Shown in pieces: positions 11,289-21,057 of a DNA stretch of 64,000 bases (position 1 is the stretch's first letter; every line of letters begins with the position of its first letter). The translations under genes and the position numbers were made by a program. This DNA comes from Punctularia strigosozonata HHB-11173 SS5. Taxonomy: Eukaryota; Basidiomycota; Agaricomycetes; Corticiales; Punctulariaceae. The stretch lies in assembly GCF_000264995.1 (NCBI RefSeq), contig NW_006767438.1:1998952-2062951 (forward strand), in the 5' to 3' direction. The notes under the pieces were generated by a model. The model saw only the letters and a list, made by a program, of their open reading frames with translations, ran no database searches and was not told the DNA's origin.

Positions 11289-13221
11289 TTATTTCTCATT
11301 ATTTTCCACTTCAATCGACGTGGCCGATTCCATGTCTCCATCGAGGTAGGAGGGTCTTCTGTCGTGTGCCGATCTGCGATCTACCACAACGTCCACGTTG
11401 ATGTGCATTTCAGGGAAAATGGTGGTCTTCTGGCTAGCACCACCGCCAGAAACACCCATTATGAACCCTCGGTCACAGTGTGTACGTTCAAGCGCGACCA
11501 AGATCAAGATTAATGTGGGATAGATCGCCTAAAAATGCTTGTCTCTGGAGCTGAGCGCGGACAGAGATCAAATATCACATACTGTGACCTGAGCCATGGC
11601 AACGTTCATATTGTCGATGAATGGATTCCCTTGCCAGCCATCAATCTTGAATGTCCCAACTCCAGAGCCGCTAAGGATCCAGACGAGCTAGCCAACAAAA
11701 AATGAGCCATGACACTCTGACACACTGACACACCTACCCAAAGGCAACAGTATACAGCCCCTGACTCGATAAATATACTCAGTATTCGCTCCGTTCTCGT
11801 ACGGTAGGGTCCGAGTTTGAAATTTGCAGATATCTTCTTGCGATGCATCCTGTACTTCAGCGTCAGCATTCTCAGGTTCTCATCATAGTTGCTTCCACAG
11901 TGCGAAGAGTGTGCACCATGCTTTGAGCGCGATAAGGCTTGTAGCTATCCCGTTAGAAGCCAGTGAAGATACACTAGTGATTAGACCCCAGTTACTGTAG
12001 CTGAAGACAGGAAGTGCCGCAGTCTTCTTGAAGTCACCATCCACGGGACCGAACGCACCCTTGGTGCTTATGATATTTGCAGTAGATGTTCCTGTTAGAG
12101 TGTTATTTTGTGTATCTCTGTGAGTAGCTATAAACGATGGAAACCCCACCGAATGTGAAAAGGACGACCACAATTGATAACCACAGAATGTAAGATCTCC
12201 TGTCCCACACAATCCACATGCGCCACAATACTACGGAATCACTGAGTACGGTCTATAAGCAGCATTGAGTAAAGCTCATAAATGGCTGGCAGGAGGAGCA
12301 TATACATACATTGATGGTAATGAGGGTAAGCTCTGCAGTTGTATACCACCGTGGCAAGTCTTGCATAGTGGATCCATCAGGGGAGTAAACATTGGATGAC
12401 TCGTATAGCCGGTACCATTCCATGCACGACGCGAGGTCAATGGACCAGTGCACAGCGGATACCAGGTACATGAGACACAAAGTCCCACGAATAATGTAGT
12501 TGAGAGTGCCTCCTGGTTTCCTTTGTTGTGTGTGCACAATATCAGCCATTGTTTCTATGATCTCGCGAGAATGACATTGAGCGTACCGTAAGGCGAGGTA
12601 GCATGTCAATACGAACAGAGCGGATGAAGAACCTAATCAATCTGAGACTTATCAACAAAATCACATAGGAATGGATATCTCACCAAAAAGCACGGTCTCA
12701 GTGATGAAAGGAAGGAAGTTGGTAGAAACCGAAGATTCAAACCAGTTCGGGGCAATGTTCAACTCAATGGAGGTTGTAAATTTGGAGCTGCATCGGTATT
12801 AATAGTGGATCAGTATGAAACTAGAATACTTGCATCTCTGAGACTACTTCAAGATAAGCATTCAGAGAAAATGCCCAATGCACCGTCAAAAGTGCATATA
12901 TTGCACTCGCCACGGCTTCAGGAAGTCTCAGAGTGCGAGGAGTATTATGAGTCCTAAGGAATCTACATAAGATGAGGTAAGTTCAGGTACCCAGGTGGAT
13001 GGTAGTAAGCGGGCAGACATTGTCTGGTAGACCCATATCAGCGCTGCAGTAGAGGCGACACCTATTTGGACATTATGACGAATTCTTGAGGGTGAGATAC
13101 TGCACGGCGCACCGAAGAAAAACGATTCCACGACAATAAGTGGTGTAAGATGAGTGTAGAAGCTCGAAAATATGGATGCAGCTCCTTGCAAAACCAGTGT
13201 AATGTCGGGGTTGGCAGACAT
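11289..13221 (-). CDS. Multi-pass membrane protein C (orphan-receptor-like, duplicated TM1-TM2)
   Basis: Third paralogue, closest to A. The ATG at 13221 gives MSANPDITLVLQ... and the first exon ends VVESFFFG; an upstream in-frame ATG (13260) is less likely because A starts at the equivalent point. Module 1 continues with ALIWVYQ and LTVHWAFSLNAYL. Module 2 begins NFLPFITETVLFG and contains AVHWSIDLASCM. Then come VVLWRMWIVW-type TM3, SSLASNGIATSLIALKAW (TM5), IFIESGAVYCCLW (TM6) and LILVALERTHCDRG (TM7), with an acidic C-terminal tail ending at 11289. The donor between modules 1 and 2 is not obvious (only phase-0 GT sites are visible while the next exon needs phase 2), so this copy may be mis-spliced, use a non-canonical site, or be starting to decay. 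It lies upstream of the second cysteine-rich peptide copy in the same arrangement as gene A and copy 1. Confidence 0.7.
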
Positions 13222-13843
13222 GGGTGACAATCTCTGGCGTACACGGTTATGGAAGGACAAAGGTACTTATACGCTCAGTCAAAGTACTTGTGATATCATG
13301 CTACATTCCCCGTTAAAGATAGCGTTTCTAAATGCAGCCATATTGACACTTGTGACTACATATACTCATAAGGAACTGATATGGTCACGGTAGGGGGGGT
13401 GAAGCAGCATGGAATCCAGTCTAAATGTAGGGGGACAGCTTTGCCCTAAGGTGCCCTGTGATGATCAAGGTGCTGTGGCATGGCGATCATCATTCAACAA
13501 TGATCGTGTGTACCGCTTCGATATGGACGTAAATGCTGGCCATGGCGGAAGGCGGGAGTTGACTGCTATCGGTGAGTGTTTCCTCTTTCCTTGGTACTTG
13601 ACTCGTCGCTCACTGATTGCTTGGGAGAAACACTGAGCAAGGCTCGCCGATCATCGTTACCAAGATCCCAAGATCCCAAGTCTGACAGTGGCAAATACAT
13701 ATCTAAGTTCTATTCCATGAACATAGCGAAGTGATGCCTGCGCGGGCACAGCAACTCATATCGCCCATTGATTGACCAGCAGTCTTCGATTGTACTGCCA
13801 TCCTTCCATCGGTATTCGCAGTGGGGCTCCTGTTGTGTCCACC
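13222..13843. other. Intergenic between membrane gene C and the duplicated segment
   Basis: Promoter side of gene C. No supported gene seen. Confidence 0.35.
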
Positions 13844-14326
13844 GTCGAAGTCCGACATCAATCGCCTACTGCCACCACACCAGCCCATCAGAAGCTGCAT
13901 AAGAAGTTCAGCGCCTCGGTGTTCTCAAGATATTGATAACCCACGCCAGAACTTATATTTGTACGCAAGGCGTCGAAGTGCAACGTGGCTCCCTTTTAGC
14001 ACGTTATCGGAATCTGCGTTGCCGTCACGATTGCCAGAAATCGCGACAGTATCTCAGCCCGTTGCTGCGAACCCAGTGAACATCGACGACGATGGTTTGC
14101 GAATGTGGCATTGCAAAGGACGAGTACAGCGAGAGAATACCGAAGACGCGATATCGGGCTTAGTGAGCAGTTGCCCGACCACGTTCGACACCTGCGCATG
14201 AACAATTGCGAATATAGGTATGAACTACTCGGTAAGTGCGACTAGAAGCAGAAATGTTAGTGAAGCGCTGCACATGGGACACAAGACGGAGGCCCCACCT
14301 CGTCCGTGTAACACGAAGGTCCGAGT

Positions 14327-14562
14327 CTAATCGGAGCAAGTACCACCGCAGCCGACGCAAGTGTTGTGGCACTATAGTTGGGGATCATGAGTCCAGGATG
14401 CGCAAGAAGATGGGAGCGAGGGCTTACCAGGAAGAAACCCTCGGGGCACGCCGTGCCTGGTCCGCCTCCGGGGCAGGTGCGGATGGCGAACTTCTTTTCT
14501 TCCACCGGAGCACCGAGGCCGACAGCGGCGAGGCAGGTGATCAGAACGAGTTGGAAGCGCAT
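14327..14562 (-). CDS. Small secreted six-cysteine protein, copy 2
   Basis: Exon 1 is 14562-14428, the intron 14427-14372 (56 nt) and exon 2 14371-14327 (TAG). Same 59-aa architecture as the copy at 5394-5629: 18-residue signal peptide, then six cysteines with identical spacing. Five exon differences are visible: three replacements (Leu8 to Ile, Met20 to Val, Glu32 to Gly) and two synonymous. The intron also carries several changes, while exon 2 is identical. All cysteines and both splice sites are kept, so both copies look functional. A TATATAA box lies 82 bp upstream of the ATG. Confidence 0.75.
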
Positions 14563-14643
14563 GCCGGTGTTTATACGACTGGTAGCTGGACGTCTGTTAC
14601 GATTGTGTGGTCGACTGGCCCAACAGAAGCATGGAAAAGCGGT

Positions 14644-14650
14644 TTATATA
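14644..14650 (-). promoter_or_regulatory. TATA box of cysteine-rich peptide gene, copy 2
   Basis: TATATAA on the minus strand, 82 bp upstream of the ATG at 14562, identical in sequence and spacing to copy 1. Confidence 0.55.
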
Positions 14651-15566
14651 CCTTTGAGGGGCGTCAGAAAGCGCAATATGGTAGATTAGCCGCGTACCCG
14701 TGCAATTCCAATGCGACTGCATGTCTTGTTGGCCAGCGTCACGACCATTTCCAACTTTCTTCTGCAGGTCAGCCTTCATGTTGCGTCAACGGAGTCGCAC
14801 ACCGTACATTCGGCGCTGCCTCAGTCAGCGGCTCAACCCTGCCCCATTTCAAAGAAGGGTAATCGGCCTAACGCGTATTCCAGATTCGATGAACGGGCAC
14901 TCACCGACGTCGTTATACTGGTAGACCATGAGGTAGAGCCGAGTGCGACGAACCAGAATCCGGGGTGGCTACGGGCGGATGATCCAAGGAGGTTGGAAAT
15001 TGTTGGAAGTCGCGCTTGCGGAGTAGCTGTCGTTTGTACCGAGCTCTACGTCATGCGTAGGCGACTCCTTCACAACTCAAAGGCGGACAAGGTGTTCGCG
15101 GCACCATCCCCAACTCCGAATCGCAGTCAAGCCGAACTTAACACGCACGGCCGCGGGCCCGGTCATGACAGTGGGTGTGTCCGTGAGTGAAGCTGAAATA
15201 CCGTCAAGTCAGATGGATGTCCTTCACTCTTCGTTGTAATAACTGAATGAACTGTAACGCACCAATCGCTGGTCGGAAAAGGTGAATTGAACAAGAGAGC
15301 TAGTCAGGCGAGCAAGTTGGCCCTGTGGCGTATCCCATCATGCTTGTCATTTCGAACGTATTGTCTGATAACCTGCAAGGCAAGCTGTGGACAACCCCCA
15401 GACCGAATGCCAGCGAATCACAATGATGTAATCATGGAACACATATTCCGATTACGTCGGGATCGGCTTTGCGTGGACGGCAAGCTAATTTGCGTCGAGG
15501 ATTATTTGTTTCCCGGTCGTATTTTATCAGCTAGATTATTGTCTCGTACAGTATACTAGCCTATGA

Positions 15567-16161
15567 AGTTGCGACGTGACAAAGATTAAAAAATGCGGTC
15601 ACTTCACCCCGCCAAAACAAGTGTCCTCACCTCCCGTGTCTTCCAACAACAGAATGTTTCCAGTTGTGGAGGACATGATTTGCTCACGGCTACTCTTGAT
15701 CTTATTCCGACCTGGAGATACGGGTGGATGCTGCACGTATTTGGTCGGAGATGGTGGTAGTACCTGAGCCAACGCGGACTCACGAGGCCCTGGTTACGCG
15801 AGATAATTAGTCTGCGTATGCACGATATTCGGGCGTATGCCTTCCGATGATGGGTGGAAGAGGGAGAGGAGGGCGCGCGGGATTGGGCATCTTGCATCAA
15901 ATGACGCCAGAATCGCTGAGTGTCCTCACATCAGTTCCTGTCGCCGGATACGGCTCCGTCCCTGTAGACAGCAGGAGTAATTGATGCAGAGATGTACGGC
16001 GTACTGAGAAGTTCTTGTGCATCCAATCCTGGACCTGCCGGACACAGCAACGTTCTCGTCTATGGGCCCGGAGAAGCTGAGATGAGTTGTGAGCGGGGAC
16101 TATCCCAATCGCGTGAAATTCAACAGTACATACAGAGCGCGCTTCTCCTCCGATTATATAA
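15567..16161. other. Intergenic, nothing recognised
   Basis: Searched for a phosphoribosylanthranilate isomerase domain that would extend the neighbouring tryptophan-pathway gene at its C-terminus, without success. No other gene is supported. Confidence 0.4.
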
Positions 16162-17031
16162 CTACGCGTCCGTCGGCCAATCGAGTAGCTGTCGTATGAG
16201 CTCGCTCGTGTTCTCCGCCCTCATGAGAGCCTCCCCGACCAATACCGCATGCACGCCCTGCTCCTTGTACACGCTCACGTCCTCCGGGCCCGAAATACCG
16301 CTTAGCGCGCAGAACACGACCTCGCGCCCCTTGACCATGTCAACTAGACGGCTCGTCGTTCCCATGTCGACGTTGAAGTCGTGCAGGTTCCGGTTGTTCA
16401 CACCGATCACCTTCGCGCCGAGCGTGAGCGTGCGCTGCATCTCGTCCGCGTTGTTGACCTCCACGAGCGGCTCCATCCCGAGCGAGACAGAGTATGCGTA
16501 TAGGCGTTCGAGGAGCTCGGGCGCGAGCATCGCGACGATGAGGAGGACGGTGTCGGCGCCCCACAGGCGCGCCTCGGCGATCTGGTACTCGGAAAAGATG
16601 AACTCCTTCCGCAGGAGCGCGGGCCTGTCCGGCCCGAGGTCGTCGACGGCCTGGCGCGCGAGGCGGAGGTCGAGGAGCGAGCCCTTGAACCAGTTGGGCT
16701 CCGTCAGAACCGAGATGACGCTCGCGCCCGCTTGGGCGTACGCGCGCGCCTGGCGCGGCGCGTTGGCGGTGAGCGCGATGTCGCCTTTGCTCGGGCTCGC
16801 GCGTTTGATCTCTGCCATGAGAGAGACCCCCGGGATCGACGAGAGTGTGGATGGGTTGCGCTTGAGGCGAGGAATGAGAGGGATGAGGGCCGGTGCCAGA
16901 CCCATCGCGAGGTAGGTGTCGAGGTCGGCGAAGGAGGTGCCGGGTGTGGCTTGCGCGACGGTGACGTCTTGTTGACGCTGCGCGTAGATTTTCTCGAGGA
17001 TAGTCGGCGCTTTGACCTGCGCTGAGGCCAT
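16162..17031 (-). CDS. Indole-3-glycerol-phosphate synthase, free-standing single domain
   Basis: Intronless 289-aa protein starting [23 protein letters not shown] converts carboxyphenylaminodeoxyribulose phosphate to indole-3-glycerol phosphate in tryptophan synthesis. Visible family motifs are [11 protein letters not shown] (catalytic Glu and Lys, about residues 91-101), [14 protein letters not shown] (second catalytic Lys), [30 protein letters not shown] and the phosphate-binding [11 protein letters not shown]. The position of the Glu in the bacterial ESG motif is Leu here, which I believe also occurs in fungal enzymes. A more upstream in-frame ATG (17109) adds 26 residues with no family similarity. 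In most fungi this domain is the middle of a trifunctional protein (glutamine amidotransferase, IGPS, PRA isomerase); neither partner domain is present on either side. It may be an accessory paralogue, a retrocopy-like domain fragment, or a stand-alone enzyme for indole secondary metabolism. Confidence 0.88.
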   Translation of the reverse strand: MASAQVKAPTILEKIYAQRQQDVTVAQATPGTSFADLDTYLAMGLAPALIPLIPRLKRNPSTLSSIPGVSLMAEIKRASPSKGDIALTANAPRQARAYAQAGASVISVLTEPNWFKGSLLDLRLARQAVDDLGPDRPALLRKEFIFSEYQIAEARLWGADTVLLIVAMLAPELLERLYAYSVSLGMEPLVEVNNADEMQRTLTLGAKVIGVNNRNLHDFNVDMGTTSRLVDMVKGREVVFCALSGISGPEDVSVYKEQGVHAVLVGEALMRAENTSELIRQLLDWPTDA

Positions 17032-17326
17032 GGTGGTTTGCGGGAAGGACACGACAAACTGACAAGGATGTCGTGTCGATGGAGAAAGGCAGTGGTATCC
17101 TATCGGCATTTGAACGCCGATCCGATCGGAGAACCGCGATACCGCGTGGCAAGTTTCCTAGAACGCCGGCGGTTAGCCTGTTGCCCTCATGAACATCTCT
17201 GTCCGAGACTGCACAGTATTTTCAGCTCAGTTACAGCAGTCTGTATGTGCCCTCAATCGGTATAGGGCATGTTGATAGCACCATCGATTCCCTCCCTTTC
17301 AGCCCATCACTAACCTGTATATCAGA

Positions 17327-17905
17327 TGTAGAAAAGGTCTCCCTTCTCTGGCAAAGGCAATCACGTCCTCGACATGGTTCAACAAGCTCCTACTACAGGT
17401 TATCGGCACATCGATACGGTGCTTCCCTGCATGGGGTGCCCCTTCGATTTTATTTCCGTTACCGTCTCTACATCTCGCTTATGTGCAGGCAGAAAACCAC
17501 GGCGAGGATACTGCAGTGCGTCCTCCGTAATCATCTTCTACTTGGATTGCAGGTGACGATCGATCTGTAGGCCGCGCTCTGCGCAATTCGGACGTTTCGC
17601 GTGATGGGGTCTTGCTTACGATCGAGCTCGAGTATGTGTTACATGCAGTCCTCTGTGGCCGATTGAGTGCCACGGTTTTCTGTGACCGTGGTCGAGTTGC
17701 GCAGGCGCTCGACAAACGCCTCGCAAAGCTACGTCGACCTCTATCTCGTTAACTCGCCTCTTTCCGTCGATTCAGGGTTCGTGCCTGGCTCCCGTGTCTC
17801 ATCATCTGTACATGTGACGCTGAATACTGTGCGGAAAATGGACCGGACGAACGCTACAGCCAGACGAACATCCAACTATCGCCGACACATGGTCATCGAT
17901 GGAAG
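17327..17905 (+). pseudogene. Aldo/keto reductase relic
   Basis: Pieces of the AKR family appear in order but in shifting frames. An N-terminal strand reads VSLLWQRQSRP (compare the family's GLGTWQSKP), then QQAPTTGYRHIDT (family GYRHIDTA, about 17375-17420), VGRALRNSDVSRDGVLL (family VGKAL...GVPREELF, about 17565-17620), and an exon after a GTATGT...GCAG intron with ALDKRLAKL. This is followed in another frame by YVDLYLVNSP (about 17730-17760), and finally a TARRTSNYR block resembling the RSIGVSNY motif. The catalytic Asp-Tyr region and the long C-terminal half are missing. The preserved intron position suggests decay in place of a normal intron-bearing gene and not a retrocopy. Confidence 0.6.
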
Positions 17906-18673
17906 CCCTCCTGCTTACAGTTCAAAACACGAACCATAGGCGTGTTCTACTTGAGCATCCGTAGATCACGCCCTGCACCCGCACCTCCCGCAACACGCTC
18001 TGCGACGCGTTCTACGTCGAGCGAGGTATGCATCTCACCGTGCGCTCCTCTTCCGGTGAGCATAAGCTTGAGAGAGATGCAATGCTTACGAGTAGTGCGT
18101 AAGGGAAGGGGAGCGTGTCGATGAACGAGCGTCGCGCGGAAGATGATACACGGGGAGAGGGTGAGAGAGAATCTCCAGGTGACCGAGGGCAATACTTGCT
18201 CCGCGTTGGACAGCTTACCAATGTCATAGGTTCTGCAGCTGAGCTACGGGATTGGGGAGGGGGAGGGGGGGGGGGTCCGTTGATAGACTGCGCGCGGGGA
18301 GTGTGCAGGTTCCGTTCGAGCGAACTCGGCGGATCGTGTCTCGGATGGACGTACACGCAGCTCGTGTGGGTACCGGTAGCTTACGCCGATACGACTGAGT
18401 GCACCTGTGGCTACAGTCCACCTGAGTTTCTTTGTCCACGATAAGAGGGCTCCGACGGCTTTCACTCAGGACTTCGTCGGCGTTCTTAAACGTGCACTGA
18501 CAAAGGCGAAGCCGAAAGAATAACGCGCATCGGGCAAGAAGAACCTGGTCGACATATTTCATTCGTAATTCTCGCAGTCTCTATGTACGGAAGTGCGAGT
18601 ATTGAAACACATACAACAGGAAGAAAGTCATAAATTCTATGAGAAACCCACGAAAGGCGCTGCTGGTACGTCT
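17906..18673. other. Intergenic with a poly-G tract
   Basis: No supported gene. A homopurine/poly-G run occurs at about 18255-18275. Short frames rich in Pro/Arg on both strands look compositional. Confidence 0.35.
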
Positions 18674-20226
18674 TTATCCTGAAAGATCCGGACCATAGCC
18701 ACCAGGTGCAACATATTCGTGGCCACTGTGACGGGCAGTGGAGTGGCTGCTCGGATGCACCCCGGAGTAGGGTATCGGGAGGGTAGGGGCGACTGGGCGG
18801 CGGGGTTGCGGGTGGTGTATCGTGACCTCTGACGGCTGTTCCATGCAACCCTGAGCATAGGATACGACCGACGGCAGCCCTCCCCCGACGGTGCTGGAGG
18901 TGGTGACACGGTTCCCTTGATTGGGCGCGGACGTCGGTCCAACGAATGTCGTCTCGCTAGACTCCATGTACCAAGACCCGTTTTCTATTTTCTGCGGCTT
19001 GAACGTCGCGATCCAGATGAGAATCTGCAGCTCGGCATGTGTACGTGCCGTCTTGGGTACGAGTTCTAGAGTGGAATAGATGCTGTAGAGCCGGATAGAC
19101 AGGTCCTCTACCGGAACGTTCACGACGTCAGTACCAACACGAGACAAGGACAGGCATGCCCAGAAATGAGGGACGTCGTTCGTGTGTAGTCCGCGGACCC
19201 GGACGAAGAGACCGGCGCGCCATTGGACCATGGCATCTAGGGCACACCCAAAATCGACAAGGCGCGCCGTCACATCTCGGAGAGAACGAAGATATGGCGG
19301 ATCATAAGGGGATAGCGAGAGCGTGCAGAAGGTGTGGTGCAATTGATTGGCGATGTCCACCAATTTTGTGCATTTTGAGACGGGGTTCCATCCTGGGCTG
19401 CGAACCTGTAATGATGATGTCAGAACACGTTGGTTCTTATGCGCCGAGAAGACGATAGCAGAGGATGGACGTACCTTGTGGTCACCGTTTTCCTCTATGT
19501 CCATTCTGGCAAGCTCCGCGCGAAGCGCAAGGATAGTCATATCGTTCTCTGCTGCCTTGTAGTTTTCATGGCCGGGGGCATCTCTGTTAAGAGCTAGGAG
19601 AAGTTTAGTCGCCGCATGTATCTCACTGCAAATGTGCAGGATGTATCCCGGCGCCGCGTTTACAATGAAGGACCAGATGTCGGAGACGGTCGATGCGTTT
19701 GCTGCTGCTAGAAGGAAGTCTTTGGCGATATGCAAGTCGCTGTCGAAGGCGCCTCCCGAACGAGCGAAAACAAACGTAGGGGTGGCGTCGGAGGGATCGA
19801 ACGACACGGCAACGGCGGAGTTCGGTTTGGCGTTGGCAATGATTGCAGCTATGGCTCTAAGAATTGACCGATACGCCGACTCGTTCAGTGCCACAGCGGT
19901 GGCCATCGGCGAGTAGAGGGCTGTCGCCTGCGTGTGGCGATAATCACCCACTAGACCGCTCGGCGTGGCGATGGGCACTCCTATGGTATTGAGGTTAGTT
20001 GTATGTACAGGTCGCTGAGGAGAACTGCATGCTCGGCAGACTCACCGACGGAGGAAGGAAACATGGCGCTATATTTGGGAGAGCGAGCGAGACGATTAGG
20101 GGTGTGGTAAGGAAGAGTGTCGGGTAGTTCGTGGTGAACAAGGTTGCGCGGTTCTAAATTTCTTCCACGGTCACAGTTGTTCGATCTTGGGAGACGACCG
20201 TCATGATTGTTTACAGTCATCGACAC
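18674..20226 (-). CDS. Unrecognised 472-aa protein
   Basis: Three exons: 20226-20046, 19980-19475 and 19405-18674 (introns of 65 and 69 nt, GTGAGT...ATAG and GTACGT...TTACAG). All junctions keep frame and the stop is at 18674. The N-terminus is Arg/Asn/His-rich and basic. Residues ~75-200 are Ala-rich and mainly helical (for example SILRAIAAIIANAKPNS and HAATKLLLALNRD). The centre has hydrophobic segments around LRSLRDVTARLVDFGCALD and AELQILIWIATFK. The last ~90 residues are low-complexity Pro/Ser/Gly/His and probably disordered. I see no signal peptide, clear membrane segment or catalytic motif. It may be a lineage-specific basidiomycete protein. The coding call rests on frame length and clean splicing. 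Confidence 0.65.
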
Positions 20227-21057
20227 GACGCGCGCAAGCCGCGAGGCTGATGGTCCACACTGCGTCGCAGATATAGCCTTAGGCTCGCATGTCGCCTTGA
20301 TGAGTACCGCGATGGGTCATTCCGTATTGCAGTCGATGTTACCGAGGTAGATCATCGCGTTCACTAGACCTATATTCATCGCTAGGTAGTTCCGTACTGG
20401 TTGGCTGTACGGAGTCGTCAACTCTTGATTGCACCTCTGCAGATACACCTGCACCGCATATTAACGGCCAGAAGTGTCATTGAACAAGCATTATCCACCA
20501 TGGCGCACTCATTCCCGGATATATACCTCGTTGAAATGTCTGTGGACGCCGGGGCATCATCGGAGGTCGGTGTTCCACACAAGGCCACTAATCTGCAGCC
20601 ATTTCTTATCGTTGCGGTCATCAAGCAACACTACTACGCGGTTAGCACGAGTTCATCATGGATGTGCTCACCCAAATGATAAGGCATTGTAAGGTCGTGA
20701 TATCGCCAGCGGACTTGAAAGAGGAGCAAACGTCTAGCAAACAGAAGCCCACAGGAAAGGAATGCGCCATTGGCCACAAGTGTGGGAAATCGATTGCAAG
20801 TGTTGCCGACCGTCCTGCTCTCTGGAAGCTTTACCTGCGAGCTTGTGGAGGCGAGCCTATGTGCCTGTCTATGCAATCAGGATACTCAGAGTTTCATTCG
20901 CTCGGAGTTCCTGATTTCTGGCAGTGGCAACACGCAGCACGCTCGGCGAAGGCGCGATCACCTGACCAGCTAACGCGACGCGTTTGGTTTACGGGAGCTG
21001 CGCACACAGCCAGCGCGTCAGCATGAGCAATTTCCATCGTCAACTACCGCGGGCGCA
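20227..21057. other. Intergenic, nothing secure
   Basis: A 122-codon plus-strand frame (20658-21026) and smaller frames exist, but none has recognisable motifs or supporting splice structure. Confidence 0.35.

Larger units (their letters stand above)
13844..15566. repeat. 1.7 kb direct segmental duplication, copy 2
   Basis: Partner of 4911-6621, offset by about 8.93 kb, same orientation and shared end points. It carries the second cysteine-rich peptide gene. The rest shows small substitutions and a few indels relative to copy 1 and no preserved coding frame that I can support. Confidence 0.85.

Noticed and set aside
2236-13221. Membrane genes A-C as STE3-type mating pheromone receptors
   Set aside because: TM motifs (LWRMWILW, VESGAIYC, SNxxATxLIALKAW) match the orphan basidiomycete 7TM family; no STE3 hallmarks and no CaaX pheromone gene nearby.
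15992-17152. Long frames of 307 and 270 codons overlapping the IGPS gene on both strands
   Set aside because: Shadows created by the GC-rich third positions of the real IGPS coding frame.
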